Source: Flavobacteriales bacterium
Lineage (GTDB): Bacteria; Bacteroidota; Bacteroidia; Flavobacteriales_D; Crocinitomicaceae
NCBI GenBank assembly: GCA_947474675.1
Contig: CANJKA010000034.1
Location: 1 to 32,312 of the forward strand
Direction: 5' to 3'
Length of the DNA: 32,312 nt
Shown piece by piece: positions 24,816 through 32,194 of this stretch. The position numbers and the translations under genes are program-made. Within the stretch, counting starts at the first letter, position 1, and each line of letters begins with the position of its first letter. The notes below the pieces were generated by a model. The model saw only the letters and a list, made by a program, of their open reading frames with translations, was not told the origin of the DNA and searched no databases.

Positions 24816-25561
24816 GTAAAGTAATCATCATAGACGACGAACCTTTAGCAAGAGCAATTGTCAAAGAATATTTAAAAGGATTTCCCGAATTAACTTTAGT
24901 TGCTGAATGTTCTGACGGATTTGAAGGCGTAAAAAAAATCGCAGAACACCAACCTGATTTAATTTTTCTTGACATTCAAATGCCTAAAATTAATGGATTT
25001 GAAATGCTTGAATTAATTTCAGAAACTCCATCTGTTATTTTCACCACAGCATTTGACGAATATGCATTAAAAGCCTTTGAAACAAGTGCTTTGGATTATT
25101 TATTAAAACCATTTACAAAGGATCGATTTATTACAGCGATTGAAAAATGGAAAAATACTGATAAATCAATTGCTAACATACCAGCAGAGGCACTTTCCCT
25201 TTTGACTGAAATCGAAAAAAAACAACCAGATGAACATTTAAGAGTAGTTATAAAAGATGGATCTGAAATTAAAATAATCCCAACAGTTGATATTCATTAT
25301 TTTGAAGCGTATGATGATTATGTGAAAATTTTTCAAAAAGATGGATACAATTTAAAGAAAAAAACAATGAATTATTTTGAGAAAGTGTTGCCCACAAATC
25401 AATTTATTAGAGTGCATCGTTCTTACATCATCAACATAAATGAATTGACAAAAATTGAAGTATTTGAAAAAAACTCTTATGTGGCCATTTTAAAATCTGG
25501 AAAAAGAATTCCAATTAGTCGAACAGCTTACGGTCCTTTAAAAGAAAGTTTAGGCGTGTAA
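24812..25561 (+). CDS. LytTR-family response regulator
   Basis: The 249-residue cytosolic regulator has a receiver domain (1-120; acidic pair D8/D9, phospho-acceptor D54 in FLDIQMPKINGFEML, T79, K99 in YLLKPF) and a LytTR DNA-binding domain (about 145-249; IHYFEAYDDYVKIF, FIRVHRSYIININELT, RIPISRTAYGPLKE). Cognate of the kinase encoded just upstream with a 4-bp overlap. LytTR proteins bind direct repeats upstream of promoters; the conserved motif at 22317 and 22702 is a candidate site, which would make the operon autoregulated. Confidence 0.96.
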   Translation: MSKVIIIDDEPLARAIVKEYLKGFPELTLVAECSDGFEGVKKIAEHQPDLIFLDIQMPKINGFEMLELISETPSVIFTTAFDEYALKAFETSALDYLLKPFTKDRFITAIEKWKNTDKSIANIPAEALSLLTEIEKKQPDEHLRVVIKDGSEIKIIPTVDIHYFEAYDDYVKIFQKDGYNLKKKTMNYFEKVLPTNQFIRVHRSYIININELTKIEVFEKNSYVAILKSGKRIPISRTAYGPLKESLGV

Positions 25562-25715
25562 TACCAAGTGAACAGATATTATAGTACAATCTACTTATTT
25601 TTTTTCATCGAACTGATTAAAAATCTGTGTATAGTTGGACCAAAATATAAATTCATTTGCAATAACAGACAGTTATATTGATTTTTTTAACACATATACA
25701 TTTCGCAAAATATAG

Positions 25716-25747
25716 TTTGAAAAACACTATATCTCTCCCTAACTTTG
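25716..25747 (+). promoter_or_regulatory. Canonical Bacteroidota promoter of a candidate small RNA
   Basis: TTTG (25716-25719), a 20-bp spacer, and TAACTTTG (25740-25747) fit the TTG / TAnnTTTG consensus well, the best promoter match seen in the window. No protein-coding frame follows it before a terminator. Confidence 0.6.
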
Positions 25748-25752
25748 CACCA

Positions 25753-25839
25753 TGCATTAGTATAATGTAATAGTATAGTAGGTTAGGTAAGTTATTTAAA
25801 AGGGGGATGATTATTAAAAAATCATCCCCCTTTTATTTT
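25753..25839 (+). ncRNA. Candidate small RNA (about 85 nt), family unknown
   Basis: It starts 5-7 nt after the canonical -7 box and ends at a very stable terminator. The 5' part is rich in TAG/GTA words (two TAGTATA copies) with no open frame, since every ATG is followed quickly by a stop. Ends are estimates. It could instead be a terminated leader upstream of the metal cluster. I do not recognise a known RNA family. Confidence 0.45.
25798..25839 (+). terminator. Strong intrinsic terminator (15-bp stem)
   Basis: AAAAGGGGGATGATT (25798-25812) pairs perfectly with 25820-25834 around a 7-nt loop, then TTTT-A-TTTTT. It lies 240 bp from the response-regulator stop, too far to be only its own terminator. 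Confidence 0.9.
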
Positions 25840-25896
25840 TAAAACTTAAGAAATTTCAACATAGGATTTCAATAATCCCCTATTTTAAAATTGAAT

Positions 25897-25912
25897 TATG
25901 ACCTAAATCATA
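25897..25912. promoter_or_regulatory. TATGA-N6-TCATA dyad, candidate operator of the metal cluster
   Basis: A perfect 5-6-5 palindrome with the spacing used by CRP/FNR-family regulators. It is centred about 42 bp before the start expected from the -7-like box TACATTTA (25935-25942), a usual class II activator position. An overlapping AATCAT-N4-ATGATT dyad lies at 25906-25921. Confidence 0.45.
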
Positions 25913-25946
25913 GAAATGATTGTGAATTTATTTATACATTTACAGC

Positions 25947-26339
25947 ATGACAAAATTGTTTACATTTAGCTACGTCCTGTTTTATTTCCTTTTTTCAATT
26001 GGGATATCAGCAAACGTGCATATATGTAATAAAAAAATTAGATCTATTTCATTTTATAAAACTTCTACAAAATCATGTTGTGGAAAAAAGAAAATGAAAA
26101 AAGGATGTTGTGAAAATGTAAATCTAGTTCTAAAAAAAACTGGATCTGAAAAAATAAACACGTTTGCAAAAGCTCAAATACAACCAACATTTATTTTACC
26201 TTCGATTGTTCAACCTGTCGAAAAATCACTTTATCTTTCAATTCTAGAAATTGAAGAACCAATAGTTTATCACCCTCCTCCCAATATTAATAGTACTTAT
26301 CCAAGTATTTCTATAAAAAACTGTACTTTCTTAATTTAA
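25947..26339 (+). CDS. HYC_CC_PP family protein (cysteine-rich, secreted)
   Basis: The 130-residue product has a signal-like hydrophobic start (MTKLFTFSYVLFYFLFSIGISA), then the family marks in order: HIC at 25-27, CC at 44-45 and again at 54-55 (SCCGKKKMKKGCCEN), and HPPP at 109-112. Proteins of this family lie beside TonB-dependent receptors and heavy-metal proteins in Bacteroidota and are thought to handle copper or another soft metal; this is family context, not direct proof. It is the first gene of a co-directional metal cluster. The predicted -7 box leaves almost no leader. Confidence 0.85.
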   Translation: MTKLFTFSYVLFYFLFSIGISANVHICNKKIRSISFYKTSTKSCCGKKKMKKGCCENVNLVLKKTGSEKINTFAKAQIQPTFILPSIVQPVEKSLYLSILEIEEPIVYHPPPNINSTYPSISIKNCTFLI

Positions 26340-26483
26340 ATTTTTCAACTTTTTTCAATTAACATTGATAAAATGGATGTCATTTCTATGTCATATTTTT
26401 ACTAAAAATTAACTAGTAAAAGACTTATTTTAATTGATTATCATACATTTTTTCATTAAATCTCGAATTAAAAAAGTAGAAGA

Positions 26484-28718
26484 ATGAAAACATTATCATT
26501 CATAACAATTTTATTATTCTCAATCAATTATAGCTTCTCTCAAATAAAAGGAGTCGTCTTTGGATTTGATAATGGTAGTAAGAAAATATTGCCTTGGGCT
26601 CAAATAAAATCTTTGAACACGAATAAAATTGTTTCATCATCAACTGACGGAAGTTATTCAATTGATCTTGATAAAAAATATCCAGACACACTTGTTTATT
26701 CTTTTATAAGTTATTATAATGACACACTAATTGTAACAGATAAATTTGAAAATATAAGTGTCGACATCACACTGTATTCTGAACAAATTATTGAGGAAAT
26801 CGTCGTAACAGCAAAGAAAAAAGAATATGGGATTCTTAAAATGAAGACCTTAAATATTGAAACAATCGGAGACGGTGAAATTAGAAAGGCTGCCTGTTGT
26901 AATTTGTCTGAATCATTCCAAACAAATACTTCAGTAGATGTAACAATTACAGATGCAGTTTCTGGAGCGAAAAAAATTCAAATGATGGGAATCGATGGTG
27001 TTTACACACAGATTCAATTTGAAAATATTCCGTATTTAAGAGGTCTTGAAAGTTCATTTGGATTGAGCTCAATTCCTGGGACATGGATAGAATCAATACA
27101 GATCACAAAAGGGACAGGAAGTGTTGTAAATGGGTATGAATCAATGGCTGGTTTAATCAATTTAGAATTCAAGAAACCTGATAAAATGGAGAAATTCTAT
27201 TTCAATATGTACGCAAACAATTTTGGAAGAACTGAAGTGAACGCAGATGGTAGTTATATCATAAATAAAAAACTATCTGGTGCTTATTTCGTTCACGGTG
27301 CAACTTTCGGTTCAGAAGTCGACCAAAACAAAGATGGATTTAGAGATATCAATTTAAGTAAAAACGTATCAGTTCTTAATCGTTGGAAATATCAAGGAGA
27401 AAGAATGGTGGCTCATTTTGGAATAAATACTTATTATCAAGGGAAAATTGGTGGTCAAATTGGTTATTCTCCATCTACTCCATCTTCCCTGTATGGAGTA
27501 AATATTGATTCGAAACACATAGATGCATTTGCAAAAACTGGATTCCTGTTCAAAGACAGAACAAGTAGATCCTTTGGTGTGATTTATAATTTTAAATACC
27601 AAGAAACAGATGCTTTATTTGGAATCCGTTCATTTACAGGTGTTGAAAAAAGAGGATATATCAATACCATTTTCGAAGATCAAATTGTAAATCCAAATCA
27701 TATCCTAAAAACAGGTTTTAGTTTTGTATACTCAGATATTAGTCAAAAATTAGATTCAACTGTTACTTCTGCTTACATTCCATTGAATATTTCTCGTATT
27801 GAAATTATATCTGGATATTATGCAGAATATACAATGACTCAAAATAGATTAACGTCTGTTCTTGGAGGTAGAGTTGATTATCATAACATCTATGGAATTC
27901 AATTTTCACCAAGATTCTACGGGAAATATAAAGTAACCGAAAATATAGATTTTAGATTCACAGGAGGAAGAGGATTTAGAACAGCAAACGTTTTAATTGA
28001 CAACATTTCTCTCTTAGCTTCGTCTCGAAAATGGATCATTGATTCGAAAATAACGCCAGAAATATCATGGAACTATGGAGCATCTATTACCTATGAGTTC
28101 AAAATTAAAAAAAGTAAAAACACATTAAACATTGATTTTTACAGAACTCAATTTGTGAATCAAATGATTGTCGACAGGGATGTTTCTAGTCAAGCTATTT
28201 ACTTTAACAATCTAAAAGGAGAATCATATTCAAACACTTTACAGACAGAATTAAACTTAGCAATTTCTAGAACATTGGATTTTCGCTTAACCTATAAATT
28301 GATGGATGTGAAAGCTCCATTTAATAACGTAATTGCTCAACAAGTAATGGTTCAAAAACATCGATGGTTAACACATTTAAGTTATAAATCTCAAAATAAA
28401 AAGTGGGAAGCTAATATAACAGGAGTACTTAATGGAAAGATGAGAATGAAAATGACTTCTTTTACTTATGGAGCAAAAACATTTGATACTCAAACTTCTA
28501 TCTACCCAACGGTAAATGCTCAAATTACTTATATTTACAAAAAATGGGGTTTTTATCTAGGAGGAGAAAATCTAACAAATTATAAAATAAGTAGTGTAAT
28601 TATAGATGCTCAAAACCCATTCGGATCTTATTTTGACGCGACAATGGTTTGGGCTCCAATTTACGGAATAACAGTCTACGGAGGAATTCGTTATAAATTA
28701 AAACACACACCAAAATAA
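26484..28718 (+). CDS. TonB-dependent receptor of the metal cluster
   Basis: The 744-residue outer-membrane receptor has a signal peptide (MKTLSFITILLFSINYSFSQ), a carboxypeptidase-like domain (21-100), EEIVVTAKKK (104-113) and a plug domain (about 125-230) with RKAACCNLSESFQTN and MMGIDGVYTQIQFENIPYLRGL, followed by a beta-barrel ending VYGGIRYKLKHTPK. The adjacent cysteines C138/C139 at the plug entry are a recurring feature of receptors beside HMA and HYC_CC_PP proteins and may contact the metal. It probably takes up or exports a metal complex; copper is the best guess from neighbours (inference). Distinct from the DUF4249-linked receptor earlier in the window. Confidence 0.92.
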   Translation: MKTLSFITILLFSINYSFSQIKGVVFGFDNGSKKILPWAQIKSLNTNKIVSSSTDGSYSIDLDKKYPDTLVYSFISYYNDTLIVTDKFENISVDITLYSEQIIEEIVVTAKKKEYGILKMKTLNIETIGDGEIRKAACCNLSESFQTNTSVDVTITDAVSGAKKIQMMGIDGVYTQIQFENIPYLRGLESSFGLSSIPGTWIESIQITKGTGSVVNGYESMAGLINLEFKKPDKMEKFYFNMYANNFGRTEVNADGSYIINKKLSGAYFVHGATFGSEVDQNKDGFRDINLSKNVSVLNRWKYQGERMVAHFGINTYYQGKIGGQIGYSPSTPSSLYGVNIDSKHIDAFAKTGFLFKDRTSRSFGVIYNFKYQETDALFGIRSFTGVEKRGYINTIFEDQIVNPNHILKTGFSFVYSDISQKLDSTVTSAYIPLNISRIEIISGYYAEYTMTQNRLTSVLGGRVDYHNIYGIQFSPRFYGKYKVTENIDFRFTGGRGFRTANVLIDNISLLASSRKWIIDSKITPEISWNYGASITYEFKIKKSKNTLNIDFYRTQFVNQMIVDRDVSSQAIYFNNLKGESYSNTLQTELNLAISRTLDFRLTYKLMDVKAPFNNVIAQQVMVQKHRWLTHLSYKSQNKKWEANITGVLNGKMRMKMTSFTYGAKTFDTQTSIYPTVNAQITYIYKKWGFYLGGENLTNYKISSVIIDAQNPFGSYFDATMVWAPIYGITVYGGIRYKLKHTPK

Positions 28719-28742
28719 ATTTTAACTTAAAAATAAACAATC

Positions 28743-29075
28743 ATGAAAAATTTCTTATTAATCGTATCAATCGCTCTATTATCTTTTAGTTTCACAAAAA
28801 AAGAGGTAAAAGAAGTTGTTATAAAAACTTCAGCAGAATGTAATATGTGCAAAGAACGTATCGAAGAAAAGCTCAATTACACCAAAGGAATAAGCTTTGT
28901 AAGCTTAGAAGTTTCAACAAAGCTATTAACAGTAAAATACAAAGAAGATAAAATCAGCTTAGAAAAAATAAGAGAAATTTTATCTGTATTGGGTTATGAT
29001 GCCGATGATGTAAAAGCTAACACAGAAAACCAACAAAAACTTCCAAAATGTTGTAGACCTAATGGAATGAAATAA
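28743..29075 (+). CDS. Periplasmic heavy-metal-associated (HMA) domain protein
   Basis: The 110-residue protein has a signal peptide (MKNFLLIVSIALLSFSF) and one HMA domain (about 22-95) with the metal-binding pair C33-x-x-C36 in SAECNMCKERIEEKL, and the typical VKYKEDKISLEKIREILSVLGYDADDV ending. A C-terminal CC (103-104, KLPKCCRPNGMK) adds two more thiols. Such domains pass Cu(I) or another soft metal between proteins. It lies 24 bp after the receptor gene, so it is the likely acceptor or donor of the receptor's cargo. Confidence 0.92.
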   Translation: MKNFLLIVSIALLSFSFTKKEVKEVVIKTSAECNMCKERIEEKLNYTKGISFVSLEVSTKLLTVKYKEDKISLEKIREILSVLGYDADDVKANTENQQKLPKCCRPNGMK

Positions 29076-29099
29076 TTAATAATCTAAAATAAAAACAAA

Positions 29100-29273
29100 A
29101 TGAAAACTCTATTTATATTAACTCTTTTCACAGGATTATTTTTAACCAATTCATGTTCAAATTCATCAAAAGAATCAACAGGTTATAAATGTCCAATGGA
29201 ATGTGAAGGAAAAAAAATACATGAAAAACCAGGACAATGTTCTGTATGTGAAATGGATCTTGAAAAAATCTAA
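29100..29273 (+). CDS. Small lipoprotein with heavy-metal-binding domain (HMBD)
   Basis: A 57-residue frame between the HMA and thioredoxin-like genes, 24 bp after the former. Residues 1-18 form a lipoprotein signal with C19 in LTNSCSNSSK. The rest is YKCPMECEGKKIHEKPGQCSVCEMDL, a clear match to the HMBD pattern YxCPM..E...KPGxCxxCxMDL found in metal-efflux proteins and periplasmic metal carriers, with C31, C35, C47 and C50 as likely ligands. ATG start, no Shine-Dalgarno. Very likely a real gene given the motif and its place in the operon; metal specificity is unknown. Confidence 0.85.
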   Translation: MKTLFILTLFTGLFLTNSCSNSSKESTGYKCPMECEGKKIHEKPGQCSVCEMDLEKI

Positions 29274-29311
29274 ATAAGTAAATTTTTAATCAAACAAAAA
29301 ATATAACAACT

Positions 29312-30082
29312 ATGAAAAAAACAGTAATCTTAGGAATCAGTATTTTAACAGCAAGTTTAACATTTGCACAAACAGCAACAGATTTCACAATCAATGATTG
29401 TGCAGGAACATCTCATCATTTATTTGCTGAATTAGATGCAGGAAGAATAGTAGTAGCTGCATTTGTAATGCCTTGTGGATCTTGTGCTGCACCATCTTTA
29501 GCTGCTTACAATGCCGTTCAAAGTTATGCAACATCAAACCCAGGAAAAGTAGTCTTTTATTTGGTAGATGATACAGGAAACACTTCATGTTCTACTATAA
29601 GTGCTTGGGGAACAACGAATGCGATGCCTTTAGCAACTTCATTTTCTAGTACTTCATTTGTTATGAGTCAATATGGAACTGCTGGTATGCCGAAAATTAT
29701 AGTAATGGGAGGAACTAATCACGCTGTAACTTATAATTTAAATAGCGGTGTTACGACTATTGGTGTTCAAAATGCAGTAAATGCTTTAATTTCTGCAGGA
29801 GTTTCTGAAATTTCAAAAACGAATAACTTCAATTTAAAAGTTACACCGAATCCGGTTATTAATGAATTAAGTTATTCTTATTCAATTGGAAAAGCTTCAA
29901 ATGTAAACGTTGAAGTATTTACATTAACTGGAGAATTGATGTTTACAACAACTTCAATGAATCAAAATGCGGGAGAATACAATTTAACAATTGGAGAAAA
30001 TTTAAAATTAGAAAACGGTATGTACATTTTAAAAATGACATCAGATTCAAAAATAGAAACCATCAACTTTATTGTTGAATAA
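29312..30082 (+). CDS. Thioredoxin-fold protein with T9SS sorting domain
   Basis: The 256-residue protein has a signal peptide (MKKTVILGISILTASLTFAQ), a thioredoxin-like domain (about 21-165) with the redox pair C55-G-S-C58 in VAAFVMPCGSCAAPSL and the cis-proline P127 in GTAGMPKIIV, and a T9SS type A sorting domain (about 172-256; VTPNPVINELSYSY, VEVFTLTGELMF, GMYILKMTSD, INFIVE). It is thus a surface-displayed thiol-disulfide or metal-binding protein. Placement among CxxC metal proteins suggests it keeps their cysteines reduced or binds metal itself. A thioredoxin fold fused to a sorting domain is uncommon. Confidence 0.88.
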   Translation: MKKTVILGISILTASLTFAQTATDFTINDCAGTSHHLFAELDAGRIVVAAFVMPCGSCAAPSLAAYNAVQSYATSNPGKVVFYLVDDTGNTSCSTISAWGTTNAMPLATSFSSTSFVMSQYGTAGMPKIIVMGGTNHAVTYNLNSGVTTIGVQNAVNALISAGVSEISKTNNFNLKVTPNPVINELSYSYSIGKASNVNVEVFTLTGELMFTTTSMNQNAGEYNLTIGENLKLENGMYILKMTSDSKIETINFIVE

Positions 30083-30093
30083 TAAATTCAATT

Positions 30094-31134
30094 ATGACAA
30101 AAAGCACACTAATTTTAGTAGCACTTTGTTCATTTTCAAGATTAGTACTTTCTCAAGGATGTTGTTCCGGAGGAAGTGCTAGTCCTATTGCTGGGGGAAC
30201 ATCTCAAGGTGTTTTAAATGAAAAACAGTTGGAAATAGCAACAAACTTTCAGCACCTTAATTCTAATCATTTTTTAGCTCAAGATCACGACACAACAGCT
30301 TTATTTAATAGATTAGCAAGTAATTATTTGTATTTCAGAGCTGCTTACGGAATTACTCCGAAGCTAACCATGTCGATCGAGTCAGGATATTACATAAACA
30401 GAACAATGATCGGTTTAGAAAATAAAGATACAATTCGATCGTCTGGGATTGCCGATTTAATCATCTTTCCAAGGTATCAAGCTTATTATAATTGTACAGA
30501 AAAAAAGAAAACTGAATTTACCGTTGGATTAGGATATAAAATGCCTCTTGGAAGTCATGATGATTCTACGGTATTTTATAAAGACCCATCAACAGGTAAA
30601 GAGTATTATCAAACGGCACCTCCAACTGTTCAATTGACAAATGGAGCGAATGATTTCATCTTTTATTCGTTCTTTTTTAACAGCTTTCTAAAGAAGAACT
30701 TTCGTGTTTTTGCTAACAGCGTATATGTCCATAAAGGGTGGAATTCTCTTGGTCAAAAATTTGGAGATTACGGAAGTATAAGTGTGTTTTTCGGGAAAAC
30801 TTTTTTTAAAAGATGGGGGGTAACAGCTCAAATAAAAGGAGAATGGGTTGGGAAAATGAAGACCGATAAATTGGTAGATATGGTCGCATCTTACAATGTA
30901 TATCCTGCATCAACAGGAAATAGAAAAGTTTTTTTTGCACCACAGATTAGTTATAGTTATAAAGCCTTAACAATTTATGCATTGTCTGAAATTCCAATCT
31001 ATCAATATTTAAATGGATCTCAAGTAGGAAGCCAATTTCAATTTACATCAGGAATTTCTTATAAGTTTAACTTGAAGAAAATTCCAGAAGAAGAATGTTT
31101 ATCATTGAACAATTCAAAAAACTTAAAATTATGA
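30094..31134 (+). CDS. Outer-membrane beta-barrel protein with N-terminal CC motif
   Basis: The 346-residue protein has a signal peptide (ending LVLSQ), then GCCSGGSASPIAGGTSQGVLNEKQLEI with C23/C24 just after cleavage, and a barrel of amphipathic strands (ASNYLYFRAAYGITPKLTMSIESGYY, TEFTVGLGYKMPLG, KFGDYGSISVFFGKTFFK, FQFTSGISYKFNLKK). It resembles the outer-membrane transporter-like family that accompanies metal clusters. The free CC near the mature N-terminus could bind a soft metal. The stop overlaps the next start as ATGA, so translation is coupled. Confidence 0.85.
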   Translation: MTKSTLILVALCSFSRLVLSQGCCSGGSASPIAGGTSQGVLNEKQLEIATNFQHLNSNHFLAQDHDTTALFNRLASNYLYFRAAYGITPKLTMSIESGYYINRTMIGLENKDTIRSSGIADLIIFPRYQAYYNCTEKKKTEFTVGLGYKMPLGSHDDSTVFYKDPSTGKEYYQTAPPTVQLTNGANDFIFYSFFFNSFLKKNFRVFANSVYVHKGWNSLGQKFGDYGSISVFFGKTFFKRWGVTAQIKGEWVGKMKTDKLVDMVASYNVYPASTGNRKVFFAPQISYSYKALTIYALSEIPIYQYLNGSQVGSQFQFTSGISYKFNLKKIPEEECLSLNNSKNLKL

Positions 31135-32186
31135 AGTCTAAAAAAATAATCAGATATAGTTTATTCTCATTATTAAGTTTCCTTTTTTTAGAAGGTGCAT
31201 TCACATCCTGTAAAAAAAACATGTATCAAAGAAATGGAAACGCAGAGATTTTTGTTGCGAATGAAGAGGCTGGAACAATTTCAGTAATAGATGCCATTAC
31301 TTATAAAGAAATCGAAAAAGTAGATCTTAAACACAAAGGTTCAATGTACATGCCTCACAATGTACAAGTTGCTCCAAATTGTGAATCAGTTTGGGCTACA
31401 GGAGTTCCATCTACAGAAGGTGCTGATGAAATGGTTATCGTTCTAAAAACGAGAAGAAACAAAGTAAAAGAATACATCAATGTAGGAAGTGAACAACATC
31501 TTTCTCATGTGACTTTAGATGATGAATCAAAATTTGCTTATGTTACAGCAAAAAGTAAAGGTCAAATCATTAAAATTGATGTGGATAAAATGAAAGAAGT
31601 CCAACGTTTTGATCTTGGTCCTGAAACTGGGCCTCATGGTTTGCGCTACATGAATGGGAAATTATACACTGCTTGTACGATATCAAAAGAAATGATCATT
31701 GTCGATATATCTAGCGGATCTTTAACACATGTTCCTACGGGAGGAGTTTCAGTTCAAACAGCTGTTTTGCCAATTTTAGGAAGTGCTTTTGTATCCGTTT
31801 TTGATTTGAAACAAGTAATTCGATATGATATATCTACAGGAATTTCAACAGTAATCCAAATGCCGGGTGACTCACAAGGACCATTACAAGTTTATCCTTC
31901 ACCAGATAATTCGAAAGTATACGTATGTGACCAAGGAAATGTAGTAGGAAATAGTGGTTCTAATAAATTATACATTATTAATACAACAACCAATTTAGTA
32001 GAATCTACTGTAATTGTAGGAAATGGAGCACATGGAGTTACAACAAGTTTAGATGGAACAAAAATATTTGTCACTAATTTGACAGACAATACAGTTTCTG
32101 TAGTTGATGCTATTACACTTAATGTAATTCAAACTATTCCAGTTGGTGTATCTCCTAATGGAATTAGTTTTTTAAAGGGGAAATAA
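31131..32186 (+). CDS. YVTN-family beta-propeller lipoprotein
   Basis: ATG at 31131 (351 residues) is preferred over an upstream in-frame ATG at 31095 because it gives a lipoprotein signal MKSKKIIRYSLFSLLSFLFLEGAFTSC with C27 and makes an ATGA overlap with the preceding gene. The rest is a beta-propeller of YVTN blades: IFVANEEAGTISVIDAITY, FAYVTAKSKGQIIKIDVD, KVYVCDQGNV, KIFVTNLTDNTVSVVDAITLNV and VGVSPNGISFLKG. Such propellers are envelope proteins that bind partners or cofactors; homologues occur in metal clusters and nitrous-oxide gene regions. Last gene of the cluster; no enzymatic motif is visible. Confidence 0.9.
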   Translation: MKSKKIIRYSLFSLLSFLFLEGAFTSCKKNMYQRNGNAEIFVANEEAGTISVIDAITYKEIEKVDLKHKGSMYMPHNVQVAPNCESVWATGVPSTEGADEMVIVLKTRRNKVKEYINVGSEQHLSHVTLDDESKFAYVTAKSKGQIIKIDVDKMKEVQRFDLGPETGPHGLRYMNGKLYTACTISKEMIIVDISSGSLTHVPTGGVSVQTAVLPILGSAFVSVFDLKQVIRYDISTGISTVIQMPGDSQGPLQVYPSPDNSKVYVCDQGNVVGNSGSNKLYIINTTTNLVESTVIVGNGAHGVTTSLDGTKIFVTNLTDNTVSVVDAITLNVIQTIPVGVSPNGISFLKGK

Positions 32187-32194
32187 GTGGAGAA

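Larger units (their letters stand above)
25562..25946. other. 385-bp intergenic region holding a candidate small RNA and upstream sites of the metal cluster
   Basis: No protein-coding frame is supported. In order: about 150 bp of AT-rich sequence, a canonical promoter (25716-25747), a short transcribed stretch ending in a strong terminator (25798-25839), then a 16-bp dyad (25897-25912) and a -7-like box (25935-25942) before the gene at 25947. Confidence 0.6.

Noticed and set aside
31095..31130. Upstream ATG as the start of the propeller gene
   Set aside because: It would put a polar stretch before the lipoprotein signal and overlap the previous gene by 40 bp; the ATGA start at 31131 fits better.
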